Under the pieces are notes generated by a model. It saw only the letters and a list, made by a program, of their open reading frames with translations, was not told the DNA's origin and made no database searches. DNA of 64,000 bases from positions 62,001 to 126,000 of the forward strand of contig NGBS01000596.1 of assembly GCA_002245135.1 (NCBI GenBank), in the 5' to 3' direction. Position numbers and translations under genes: made by a program. Below are positions 11,214 through 22,279 of this stretch, piece after piece (the stretch's first letter is position 1; every line of letters starts with the position of its first letter). The DNA is from Proteromonas lacertae. Its lineage: Eukaryota > Sar > Bigyra > Opalinata > Proteromonadidae.

Positions 11214-11221
11214 GTTTTATT
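11214..11221. repeat. 8-bp target-site duplication, right copy (hAT)
   Basis: GTTTTATT directly follows the right terminal inverted repeat. It is the partner of 7815-7822. Confidence 0.9.
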
Positions 11222-11249
11222 ATTATTATTTTGTTATTTATTTATAAAA

Positions 11250-11275
11250 TTTGTCTTTTGAATGATGTTTGTTTT
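11250..11275. repeat. 26-bp direct repeat flanking the Hsp70-like gene, copy 1
   Basis: The stretch built on TTGTCTTTTGAATGATGTTT lies just after the hAT element and downstream of the Hsp70-like gene. It recurs with one mismatch at 13077-13102, upstream of that gene, in the same orientation. The two copies bracket the whole Hsp70-like locus. They may be remnants of a local duplication or of the insertion that brought the gene in. Confidence 0.6.
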
Positions 11276-11340
11276 TGGTGTTGTTATGAATATACAAAAA
11301 GAAAAAATATATATATAATATAGGTTTATGTTATTATGAA

Positions 11341-12967
11341 TTAAATAACACCAGTTTTAACCACAAAGTGAGTATTATCAACTATTCCATGTTTTTCTTT
11401 TAAAGCAACATCTATCAATCCATTATCATTTACATTCATTGTAATTTCAAAATTATAGTCACGAACTGGTCTAGGAGGTAAATCTTTTATAATATAATAA
11501 TATAAGAAAGCACATTTTTCTACCCTATCTTCATCTCCTTGATAAACTTCCCATATTAAAGAAGTACAGTTATCATATGGAGGAATAAAACCATCACGTA
11601 TAATGGAAGTATTATATGGTGTTTTCTTAGGAACTATAATACTCATCTCACCATAATTCACATTAATACCAATTGATTGAGATGTAATATCTTCTACTAA
11701 TATTTTTCTTCCTCTTCCTTTTATTGGAACTTTGAAGCCTGCATTAATTGTAGGATCAGATGAGTCTTCAACTAATACTTTTCTTCCATGATTATTATTA
11801 TTAATCACTCTTTCTCCAATTACATCAAATATTACGATTTTATCAGCTTCATATTTCTCTTTAATTCCTCTGCTTATATCTTCAGCTAATACACCAGCTC
11901 CAATCGCTGCAATTTCTAGTGGATCAAAATACTTGTAGGAATATATTTCCTTATTAAAATAATGTTTTATTTTCTCTCTTACTGATGCTATTCTACTACT
12001 TCCACCTACTAATACTAATTCATTTATATCATTTTTTGTATAACCACTCTCTTTCAAAACTCTACCTACTATAAATAACGTTCTATCAAGTATATTATTA
12101 CATAATCTGTTCAATAATGCTCTAGTTAAATTATTATCAATGTCATTATCATCTAAGCAAACACTTAGCCTTTTCACATGCTTGTCTTAATTTCCATATT
12201 TTCTTTGGATCTTTACTTACATCTATACCTGCATCATTCAGCTTTTTTACATAATAATCTAGCAAAATATTATCAATATCTTCTCCACCTAAATGATTAT
12301 CTCCACCTGTAGCTTTTACAGTTATTTTATTATCCTTTACTTCGATTATACTTACATCAAATGTTCCACTTCCAAAATGATATGCTAAAATTGTTCTATT
12401 TACTTTCTCTTTAACCTATATGAATGCATATGTTAGAGCAGCAGCAGTTGGTTCATTAATGATCTGTAATACATCCAAACCAGCTAATTCACCAGCTTCT
12501 ATTGTTGCTCTTCTTTGTATATCATTAAAATATGCAGGTACTGTTATTACTACATGCTTATTAGTATCACGTGGTACTCCTACTTTATCACAAGCAAGTT
12601 CACCTAATTTCTTTAACACTTCAGCTAATACTTCTTGAGGTTTTAACCTTTTCTGACCTAATACTATTTTAGGATTTCCTTTGTCAGATTCTACTTTAAA
12701 GTCAAAATATTTTAAATCTTGTTCTACCTCTGAGAATTTACGTCCGTTTAATAATTTTGCATCTCTGACTGTTGCAGATATATTTCTTATGATGTTATTC
12801 TTTGCTTCAATACCTACTACAACACCAGAATTTGTATAAGACACAAAAGATGGAATATGAGTTTTACCATCACATCCAACTATCATATTTGTAATCCCAT
12901 TTTTTGAAATACAAGCACAAGAACTAGTTGTGCCTAAATCTACTCCGAAAGTAAATAAATCAGTCAT
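11341..12967 (-). pseudogene. Degraded, lid-less Hsp70-like gene
   Basis: The N-terminal nucleotide-binding domain is clear: [17 protein letters not shown], then [20 protein letters not shown] and [13 protein letters not shown]. Three features mark decay or strong divergence. An in-frame TAG follows TYAFI near 12417, with no usable intron to remove it. The phosphate loop reads FGSGTFDVS instead of GGGTFDVS. A +1 frame change near 12170 after CEKAK leads into a region where roughly 20 residues expected in Hsp70 are missing. The frame after it reads LVLVGGSSRIASVREKIKHY. The substrate domain ends after its beta part; no helical lid and no EEVD tail exist. The segment RKVLVED/RKILVED is duplicated. 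Exon sum is one over a multiple of three. It may be transcribed, but a full chaperone cannot be made without recoding. The promoter side carries one copy of a 26-bp repeat at 13077. Confidence 0.75.
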
Positions 12968-13275
12968 TATTGATGATATTTTATAGATTAATTCTTCCTA
13001 AATGTAAACATATTCTATGAAAATTCACTTAGTTTCAAAATTATGTGATTTAGATAAGTTGTTATTAATTTATATAATTTGTCTTTTGAATAATGTTTGT
13101 TTATTTCCAACCATTTTATATTGAGTTGAATTTATATAATAGAATTATATAAAACAAATAATTCAATTTTATGGAAAAGAATAATAATTGAGATTATATA
13201 ATGTATTAGAAATTAGTTAATTTGTTAACATAAACATTAAATAGCAATACAATTACTGATATTAAACAGTTAATA
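12968..13275. other. Spacer, 308 bp
   Basis: AT-rich spacer between two minus-strand genes. It holds copy 2 of the 26-bp direct repeat (13077-13102, one mismatch to 11250-11275). No gene, RNA or terminator is recognisable. Confidence 0.5.
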
Positions 13276-14050
13276 TTATATTAAAAGCATTTTGAACATA
13301 TCTAAATTAAGACAATTTAAGAAAGGAAATCTTGTATTATCTTTATTTTCATACTCCTTTTTATAGAAATTTATAATTATTTCCATATTTTCAATCCATA
13401 ATTCATCTTTACAAGTATCTCTTTCACTTTGTAATATTCTTTCCATTATACTAATCTTTTCTTCATAATTATCAAAATTGTAATTTTTATTTCGAATTAT
13501 ACGAGTTGAATATGTACCAATTCCAATAGATGAGAGTATTTTTTGAATTAGTTTGTGATAGTTATTTCTAACTATTGAATGCGTTTGGAATATGTATTGA
13601 TCTTCTAATGTATAGTATGGATATGCTTGATTTTCAACTGGTAACATAATCTATTCATATAAATAATACCATTCATACAGACAGGCATAACGATGTTCTT
13701 AAAGCATCTAAGATAACTGTTGGATCAGATTTCATAAATCCAGAGTAATTAAGGTGAAATTGGTCAAAATAGTATCCATCATAATAAAACTTTTGAATGA
13801 ATGAAGATTTTGGTGATGCACCTGGTAGTATTAATGATGAATCATTTGATAAAAGAGAAGAATCAATCCTTCTTGGACTACTCTTCACATCCGCTGTATC
13901 TGTTGTTGTCACTTGTAGAATGTAGTGTTCATGATTATCATCTAAAATAAGGTCTTCACAAATATTATTTGTCTCATTAGTTATATTCTGATATGTATTA
14001 CTTTTGGTATTGTTTATAACACGCTTTCTGTGAAATAATTTACTTTGCAT
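13276..14050 (-). CDS. Hypothetical protein, 248 residues
   Basis: Two exons (13679-14050, 13276-13650) with a 28-nt intron (13651-13678) give exactly 248 residues. I do not recognise the family. The first ~60 residues are polar and disordered (RKRVINNTKSNTYQNITNET). Residues 60-125 include a Ser/Pro/Asp stretch and a Tyr/Phe-rich strand FIQKFYYDGYYFDQFHLNYS. The second exon carries a likely helical region (DQYIFQTHSIVRNNYHKLIQ) and an acidic tail. No signal peptide or membrane span is seen. It lies between the Hsp70-like gene and the family A copy 2 gene, all on the minus strand, with about 155 bp to the latter. Gene structure is convincing from intron grammar and frame; function is unknown. 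Confidence 0.6.
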
Positions 14051-14205
14051 TCCAGATTAAACAATCAGAATAATAAGAATAAAGTATTTCAAAAATCGAA
14101 AAATATATCCGTTTTGTAATTTCTGTTTGTTTTTGTAATGCTTGCTGTATAATGATTATTTTATCCAAAAGTCTATTAAACACATAAAAACATATAATTA
14201 TTAAC

Positions 14206-14936
14206 TTATTTTCTTGATACATTAGATAACAATAGTTTTGGTAAATATCCCTTTTCATATTTCTTCCCTGGTATCTGTGTAAAAGGATATAAAGGTTTAA
14301 AAAACGTATATAGCCTGTGCTCATCAATTCTATCCTTATATATCATTTTAACACTTTCACATATCTTTTCAAATGTTGATTTATGTTCAGCTGTCATACC
14401 ATTTTTATTTCTATCCACAACACCTGTAGAATCAACATAATCAAATCCAAAATGATATAAAGCTCTTTCAACTACACTGAAATAGTTGTAAATTATTTGA
14501 TTATCTTTTTGAAACACTTCAACACTTAAAGGTGTCAATTTTGGACCTTCCGCTTGATTAGGAATTGGGAAAAAATACTAAAAAGAATATAAAACTTAAC
14601 AGATAAACAATACTTGAAAAAGAGCAGGTTTTGTGATTATTTGATAAAACTCTTCATTATTACTTTCTATTGTTATATCTTTAGCTAAAAATTGATCTAA
14701 ATCTATTCCATCGACTGGACATAGCCCTTTATAGAATAATATCAATTCTGTTTCCTCTGTTTTAAATTGCTCATAATTTATTGTAGATTCTATAAAGATA
14801 ATAATAATAATAATAAAACAAATAATTAAGAGTTCTGTAGATTACAGTAGAAAATCAAATGGTTATAAATTCTAAATTGAATTTATATGCAATAGCTTTA
14901 GTGTTTTATATACATACGTGGTGATTGTGCAAACAT
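14206..14936 (-). CDS. Unknown 188-residue protein, family A copy 2
   Basis: Paralogue of the gene at 2690-3240. Three exons: a 19-nt first exon (14918-14936, MFAQSP), 14614-14789 and 14206-14577. Introns are 14790-14917 (128 nt, the longest I read in the window) and 14578-14613 (36 nt). The spliced product is exactly 188 residues. Shared landmarks with copy 1 are ETELILFYK, FFPIPNQ, VFQKDNQIIYNYFSVVERAL, the FxYVD turn, KMIYKDRIDEHRLYTFF and a GYLPKLLL end. The first 20 residues differ between the copies and the extra first exon is unique to this one. Function unknown; no membrane or export signals. It is transcribed away from eIF3e, whose ATG lies only 79 bp away, so the two probably share a bidirectional promoter region. 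Confidence 0.68.
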
Positions 14937-15015
14937 ATCTTTCTAAAAACCTAAAAAACAAAAATAATCGGTTTGACAATTTTCGGGTCTTAGTTGCATT
15001 ATTGGCTTTTTCTCA

Positions 15016-16566
15016 ATGGCTTCAACACCTGATCCTAGTATAATTATACAAAGTTATATAAAATGTTGAATAGAATACGATCTTACACAAACAATCAGTC
15101 CGTTTTTGGATTTACATATGATGTTCCCAATTCTAGAGTTTTTGAAACAAAAAAAAGTATTATTGCATTATAATTATATAAATACATAGTTATATGGTGA
15201 AGATAATTTAGATAAAGCAACAAAGGAGTTGTTGAACAAAACCTCATTGTCAGAATATGCCCTTTCACATTTGAAGGGCAGTCTATTAACTGCAGAAGAA
15301 AAAACCAATTGGGAAAATAAAAAAGCAGAAAACGAAAAGAAATTAGCAGAATACACAAAAGTAGTTGATATAAAGAATCACGATAGTCATACAATAATAT
15401 CTACAATGATAGAACATAATTCTGATATACTAGACAAACTATTACAAGATAAAACTCAATCATTGATGGATAATCTAAAGATACAATACAATACAGATTT
15501 AGGTTGTTTAACTGAAGCAATGAGAAGATCAAGATTCTTTTACGATATAGGAAAATACGACAAATCATCCAAATACTTGAAATATATAGTGAATATACTT
15601 CCACCGAATTTAAATGATGAAATATTTAAGGATAAAGGATGTAAATCATTATGGGGTTTATTATGTTCATTAATATTGAATCATAATTATGATGAAGCTA
15701 TTGAACCATTTCTACAATTAAGAGATACAATAGATGGAAGGCTTGTATATATTATATTATATTATATTTAATTGTTATATAGCGTAATCCAAATCCAAAA
15801 CAAATATTACAAGAAAGATTATATCTATTACATTGGGGATTATTTTTGTATTTCACAACTAAAACGAATGAACAAAATCTATTCGCTGAATTATGTCTGA
15901 ACATTAATAATAATAATAATAATAATAATTCGTCTACACCAAAAGATGAATATATATCTGCACTACAATCATCAGCTCCATGGTTACTAAGATACCTAAC
16001 ATGTGCAGTTATGATGGAACCAAAGAGGTATAGAACTGGACATATGAAAGAATTATCAAAAGTGTTGAAGTTAGAACAAGATAATTATAGTGATCCAATA
16101 ACTGAATTTATATCATCATTATTAATAAATGTTGATTTTGACAAGGCTCAAAATACTCTTTCAAAATGTGAAGATATTGTTTCAAATGATTTTTTCTTTA
16201 ATTTACAACCTGATTTTGTAAAAGTGTTTATGGATAGCGCTAGGTCTTTAATGTTTGAAACTTATTGTAGAATTCATCAAGTATTAGATCTTACTATGTT
16301 GGCTGGAAAATTGAATTTAAGTGTAGAAGATGCTGAAAAGTGGATAGTTGAATTGATTCGTACCTCTGCACTTAATGTTGATGCTAAAATTGATTCTGAG
16401 AAATCAGTAGTGTATTTAGAAAAGAGTGCTCAAACTATGTATTATTATTGTTGTTATTATTATGTTATATAGATATGAACAAGTGTATGAGAAAGGTAGG
16501 ACTTTATCTGATCGTACTTCGTTAATAGTGAGTAATATTGCTAGAACACATCCATCTACTTATTAA
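15016..16566 (+). CDS. EIF3E: Translation initiation factor eIF3 subunit e (INT6)
   Basis: Scaffold subunit of the eIF3 complex, which loads mRNA and initiator tRNA on the 40S ribosome. Five exons with introns 15038-15073, 15157-15189, 15745-15782 and 16439-16472 give exactly 469 residues. After a short leader (MASTPDPK) the family start YDLTQTISPFLDLHMMFPILEF matches YDLTxxIxxFLDRHLVFPLLEF. The PCI/winged-helix region is well kept: LQSSAPWLLRYLTCAV, DPITEFISSLLINVDFDKAQ, FETYCRIHQVLDLTMLAGKL and AEKWIVELIRTSALNVDAKID. An Asn run (about residues 240-250) is inserted before the PCI domain. The final exon (YEQVYEKGRTLSDRT) is short and loses part of the tail seen in animals. Length is near the family norm (about 445). 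Confidence 0.95.
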
Positions 16567-16956
16567 ATGAATTAATTATTATTATTATTATTCAACCTAG
16601 TTTCTATTCAAGGGGCTATATAAATAATCATACTTTTTCATGTAAATAAGACTTTGGTTGTAAATTACAAAATCAACAATATTTCCATTGGTAGTTTGTC
16701 ATTAGAAGATATTATTGCATCAGCATAAATAATATAGATAAAATGTGATAAAATAACTAAACACTACTTAGAAATCACAAATTATAATATTATATAACGG
16801 ATAGTATTTTTGAATAGAAGAATTCTGTTTGAATTTGTTTTTCGTTTTTATCTACCATATCAAGTTTTAGTTAGTATACATATAAATTAATAATTATTTT
16901 GTAAAATATAAGAAAAAATGGTATTTATTAGTATTTCTATGTTAATGTAGATACCT
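16567..16956. other. Spacer before the DHHC gene, possible tiny upstream exon
   Basis: AT-rich spacer of 390 bp. An ATG at 16918-16920 directly followed by GTATTT and a TAG-ended stretch (16921-16950) would splice in frame onto the next gene (ATG + ATA CCT ATG). It may be a three-base coding first exon; I chose the later ATG at 16957. Nothing else is recognisable. Confidence 0.4.
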
Positions 16957-18204
16957 ATGCCTAAAAAACGTGTCAGAAAATGTGGATTTCAGCGGCCATT
17001 TTCAACTGATCAAATTATTACATGGGTATTACAGATTCCTTCATTTATCGTATTAAGCATTTATGATGTATTTGAATAGATTTTTCTTGTTGCATCTAGT
17101 TTTTTAGAAGATGAACAACTTCTAATTGTTCATTGTGTTCATGATCCGCTTTTGTTGGTGTTTATAGTAATATACGTGATTCTTGGGTTGATGGATCCAT
17201 CTAAAGAAGTATAAAAATGGTTATTATTTGTATAGAGTTCAATGTTTTTCTGTGGCAAGAAAGAAACTACTTCATTATACTGTAGATATTGTCAGAAACG
17301 TATTCCTGGTTTTGATCATCATTGCACATGGTTGAATACATGTATAGGAAGAAGAAATTACATATTTTTCTACACCTTAGCCACATTAGGTTCAATCTTA
17401 CAAATTATTGAAATAGTCTATACATTATTAATGATAATTGTATGGTACGATACTCATACAGTATGGAGAGTTGTTTTATTATCAATATATTGTGTTTTAC
17501 CAGTTGCTGCGTTAATTAGTTATGGTAGTTTATGGAGTTTCCATACATATACGTTATGTAGAAAAATAACCACTTATCAATATCTCAATAGAAATCGTAA
17601 AAGTAATATCCATGACAGTAGTAATAACAAATTGTCTGAAGAATATAAATCTGCCATTGAAAAGCGAAATAGATTAGAAAGACAACAATGGGAAAATCAA
17701 CACAGTAGTAAAAACAATTCAAAATCGGAAGGTAATATGAATGCTGAAGAAAAGACTGTTGATACAGTCGCCACGAATAATACAAGTGCTACACAATCAG
17801 CTGGTGATATTATCATCAATATAAAAGATAAGAGTGAATCTGATAATATGGGAAGAGAAGAAGAAACAAAGAAAGAAATAGAACAACCAAAGAATAATCA
17901 AACATCTCCAGAAGTTGTGATAGAAATAAAAGATACTCCATCACCACCACCAACTAATAATAATAATAATAATAATAATCAAACAGATTCAAGTAATATA
18001 GAACAAACACAACAAGGACAATTCCATTCAAATACTAATTCACCTGTAAAGAATTCAATGGATGAAGAAAAGGAGGATATTAAAGAAGATGATATTGAAT
18101 TAAAACAAGAAGAACAACAAGTTGAAAAGAATCCACCAACATTAATGGCTATTGAAGAAAATAAAAATGAAAGTAATGAAACTAAACAAGGAGAAGAAGA
18201 ATAA
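16957..18204 (+). CDS. DHHC palmitoyltransferase
   Basis: Attaches fatty acyl groups to cytoplasmic cysteines of membrane proteins. Three exons (introns 17026-17079 and 17209-17235) give exactly 388 residues. The N-terminal pair of membrane helices starts GFQRPFSTDQIITWIFLVAS, like ZDHHC1/11. The catalytic Cys-rich domain near residues 75-110 reads YCRYCQKRIPGFDHHCTWLN with an intact DHHC and ends NTCIGRRNYIFF. Two more helices follow, then FHTYTLCRKITTYQYL, which holds a TTxE-like motif (TTYQ). The C-terminal ~190 residues are disordered, rich in Asn, Glu, Lys and Pro, with an Asn run. The 54-nt first intron must be removed to avoid an in-frame TAG. Likely at Golgi or plasma membrane; partner substrates unknown. 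Confidence 0.93.
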
Positions 18205-18352
18205 GAGAAGAAAGAGTAATTTATGTGTTTTTTTTTTTTGTTTTTTTTTCATTTGTTGATTAATTTTCAATACTTCTACACTAAAATACGATTTTCATCT
18301 TAAACAAAACTGACATTTAATTTATTTTCTAATTATCATCAGATTATATATC

Positions 18353-18923
18353 TTAGAAGCTAGTTTTACTACACAAATCTTCCATTACTTCAAGTCCTTT
18401 CTTTGCATTACCTTGAAATCTTCCTTCAGAAAAATCTTCTACTTTACCACTAATTATAGGTAAGAAAAATTCCATAGTCGCATTTTGTGTAAATAAAGTC
18501 ATATTTGGAGATTGTGGCGATACTACGTATTTACATATCTCAATACTTGAAGATAATGATCTACAAGTTAGATTTTTTGACTCTGCTATAAATGTCTTTG
18601 ATCTTGGGTCGATTTCTATATGTTCTTTGAAACAAGTATGACCATCAATCCCACTTATCTAAATATATGAAAAAATGAATCGATAAATACTTTCTCTAGC
18701 CAGTCTGGAATAGGACTGAAACAAGTCACTAATCTTGTTATTTGTAACTTTCCATCCTTGTCAATATATCTCTCAAGTGTATGAGCACTTTCTACATGAG
18801 CTAATTTGTCGTTTGGGTATTTTCTCCACCAAGCAGCAGTTACAGTCGCCCAATCGTGTCTAATAATTATAATAACATACTGAAATACGCATATGTATGT
18901 GTGTTATGTAAATATCTTACCAT
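18353..18923 (-). CDS. PRELI/MSF1-domain phospholipid transfer protein
   Basis: Three exons (18889-18923, 18691-18859, 18353-18658) with introns of 29 and 32 nt give exactly 169 residues, the usual length for PRELI proteins. The spliced start MVRYLHNTHTYAHDWATVTAAW is the family opening (bulky residues before F/Y-x-H-x-W-x-x-V-x-x-A). It is followed by RKYPNDKLAHVESAHTLERY, DKDGKLQITRLV and SPIPDWLEK, and later KEHIEIDPRSKTFIAESKNL. All are hallmark positions. Such proteins (Ups1/PRELID, SLMO) shuttle phosphatidic acid or phosphatidylserine across the mitochondrial intermembrane space. Presence of this gene implies a mitochondrion or related organelle with lipid import. No single exon is long, so it is easy to miss. 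It is convergent with the DHHC gene, 148 bp apart. Confidence 0.88.
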
Positions 18924-19069
18924 TCTTTACAATAAACAGAGATCTGACAAGAATTGAAGAAAAATAAGAAGAAAATGATTTATTTATTATATTATATTCG
19001 TTTCATATTTCTCAAGTTGAAAGCTTGAGTTTTTAAGATTTTTTTAATTAAATAGGAAGGTAGGAAAGC

Positions 19070-22000
19070 ATGGCACGTGGTGCATTTACTGTAGAACAAG
19101 TTGCAGGAGATACAACAAACGCTAACCCTGTTTCTTGTTTTATAGTTCAAAAGTACTTGTTTGTTGGGTATGATAATGGTTCATTGAAAATATATGAAAG
19201 AAAAACAGGTATCATTTATTTTGTTGAATTATTTAGATGAACCAATTTGCTATTCTGCAATTAAAACTATAGAAAAGCTCAGTGATCGTAAATCTTCTGT
19301 TACAAGTTTATATGCAAATTCTAAATGGGGTGTGCTATTAGCATTAAGAGATAATGGAATTGCAGTATTTTCTTAATTAGTCTATTATATGTGAAATAGA
19401 TACACAGTTTAAGCAGTCTATCATTCATAGGAACACTACCAAAATCAAAAGGATGCACTGTATTTGGTGTAGCTTTAGAACAACAAATCATATTAGTGGC
19501 AGTGAAAAGAAATTTACTGATATATAAATGGGATAATGGAAAACCACAATTATTTAAAGAAACACAACTAATGCGTATATATATATTATATATATATTAT
19601 TATTGCTATAAATATATAGATACACCAAAACATTTCACTTGTTTTAGTGATAGAGCTTGTATTGCTTTTAAAACAAATTATACAATCCTCGATTTAAACA
19701 CTTTTCAAATAACTAAAGATCTGTTCGATATATCAGGTGCACAATTACCACAATCAATAGATGTACAGCCAGGCAGAGAATTTCCAGATGCACGATCTGA
19801 GTTGTGTTTATTAAGAGGTGATAATGGATATTTCGTAGATTATGATGGATTACCTACCAGAAAGACTGGTGAATATTTAGAATATGGAAGTGTGCCTTCT
19901 ATTATCATGTGTTATTATCCATATATAATAGCAATTACAGCACAAGGATTGACAATTATACATAATCTATTAACTTGTTCCATTATTCAAGCATTTGGTA
20001 TAAATGGTAAAACATTGACAATTGGTACATTTGAATATTCACCTGAAGAAACTCGTATATTAATATATTTAATATTATTATTTAAATAGAGAAAGTTGCA
20101 GTTATAATCAGTAGAGAAGGTGTATATGAGTTAAGACTATTACCATGGTTAGATCAAGTAGATGCCATGTGTTGCCATCGTCCTCCACTATATGAAGAAG
20201 CACTAATGATCTGTAAAGTTGCAAAGAATGATATACCAGAAGATCAAGTCAAAGGAATTCATAGTTTATATGGTTATTATTTATTTAGTGATGGTAAATA
20301 TCGAGATGCATCAAGGCAGTTTGAAGAAGCAGAAGAAGATCCAATTAGAGTGATTGAAATGATTCCTGACTTATGTCCTTCATATCATAAAGCTGTTCCT
20401 ACAGATCATGATTTAGTTGAACCGTTAGAAGGTGAAGCGAAGTTGAAAGCTATTAAAACGATGATTCCTTATTTGAATGGTATAAGAGAAGATTTTCCAG
20501 TATTATATATATATATATATATATATTATTACATTTATTGTAAATAGCCTGAAGAATCAATGACTGAGAAACAAAAAGAAGATATAAAATTCATTGATAC
20601 AGTATAAATAGATATATACATTGTATATTAAAAATAGAGTTTATTTAGAGCTTATTTAATAGCAAATAAACAATTATTATTAAATTTCTTCAATCAAAAA
20701 AATCACTGTGATTTTAAAGAAGCTGAAACATTATTAGAAGAGAATAAGCTGTGGGATGAATTACAAGCAGTTTATAAAAGTAAAGGATTACATAGAAAAG
20801 CATTAGATATTATCTCCAATCCAGATAATATTATATCAGCATCAGTATCATCCTATTCAACATCAACAGGTAAAACTATTGAAGACAGTGCGAAGAAATC
20901 AGCAAAACAGACTGCTAGGTATTTAAAAGAATTAGGACAGAAAGATGAAGAATTAATAATGGAATATTCTAGAAATATCTTGTTGAAATATCCAGAAATT
21001 GGTTTAACCATTTTTACAGAAGAATCACCTCAAACCAATGACAAGCCTATCGATCCACAACATATATTAACTCATTTAAAAGCTGTTTATGCAGGTCATA
21101 ATAAGAATGTTCCAATATGGATTCAGAACCTATTACCTATTGAATATTTGAAGTTTATAATACATTATAAGAATGATAATACACCTCAATTTCATACAGA
21201 ATTAATATATTTATATTTAGAGAGTATTTTACCATTACAAGCTCAACCAGAAGAAGAAGCAAAAGTATTGGAAAAGATGAGTATATTTTGTTATTTTTAA
21301 TGTGTTTTTTTTTTAATATATATTATAGAAAAGAATCAAATATTAAGAGGTGGTGAAGAAGGTGGATTATTAGGAGCTTTACACGCTGAATTGTTAGAGT
21401 TTTTAAAATCATCACATTATTATTCAGCAGAACAAATATTGAAAAGATTACCACCAGGACAATTACTAGAAGAACGAGCTGTATATATTATTTATTTATT
21501 TATTAAAAATAGATTATTTTAACAAGAATGGGTCAACATGAAAAAGCTCTTTACATTCATGTTCATAAATTAGGTGATTATGAAATGGCTGAAGATTATT
21601 GTAGTAGATTTTATGATGGTAGAGATCCAAATACAAGAGATATTTATATATCACTAATTAGAGCATTTCTAAGACCTCCTCCGATGAGTGCAGATCGTGT
21701 ACAGAAATTTCTAGAATCTGCTATTGGTGTATTAGAAAGACATTATCATCAAATGGATATTGAAAAAGCATTAACTTTATTTCCGCCTGCTATTCCTTTA
21801 AAAAGACTTGAGCCTTATATTGAATCGGTATTTAGAGGTGCTACTGAATTGAGAAGACAGAATCAAGTTAGTAAACAATTGTCGAAGTATGAAAGAGATT
21901 CTGTTGATTTGGAGTTAATTCAAGCCCAGAAACGACATATTAGGATTACTTCTAGTACTTTGTGCATGGTATGCCATCGTGCAATCGGTAATAGTGCTTT

Positions 22001-22088
22001 TGCTATCTATCCAAACGATACAATTGTTCATTTTTCATGTTGTACTGATAAAAAAGTATGTCCTATAACGAGAGCTAAGTTTTCATAA
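19070..22088 (+). CDS. VPS39: Vps39/Vam6-type HOPS tethering subunit
   Basis: Nine exons and eight introns of 28-48 nt give exactly 903 residues. The N-terminal part (about 1-300) is a CNH-type beta-propeller: YLFVGYDNGSLKIYERK, VALEQQIILVAVKRNLLIYKW, then SPEETQKVAVIISREGVYEL. A clathrin-heavy-chain repeat solenoid follows (LYGYYLFSDGKYRDASRQF, EAETLLEENKLWDELQAVYK, KALYIHVHKLGDYEMAEDYC). The C-terminal zinc-binding domain reads CMVCHRAIGNSAFAIYPN and ends VCPITRAKF. In yeast and animals Vps39 binds Rab7 and tethers late endosomes, vacuoles and mitochondria. TGFBRAP1 is a relative; the domain layout and length favour Vps39. Introns: 19209-19236, 19365-19399, 19575-19619, 20055-20089, 20500-20547, 20602-20637, 21281-21328, 21481-21512. 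Confidence 0.92.
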
Positions 22089-22279
22089 TTCATTTGTTTA
22101 ATATATCTTTATATTGGGTTTATATTGAAGAAATATGATATAAGTTTGAATTACGATTCGTGTTTTATGTAACGAATATTTTTGTGATTATTTCAAAATC
22201 TTTTATTTTCAAAAGCACCTGTAAATCATCTATTTTATCTTCTAATTTTATAATATGTGTGGTATATTTGGAGAATATA

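Noticed and set aside
12416-12967. TAG as a sense codon (reassigned code)
   Set aside because: TAG ends CPSF3 and the receptor gene at expected positions and closes many introns; one TAG in a decaying gene is not evidence of reassignment.
15174-15394. Minus-strand open frames overlapping eIF3e
   Set aside because: Antisense to conserved eIF3e codons; no supporting features.
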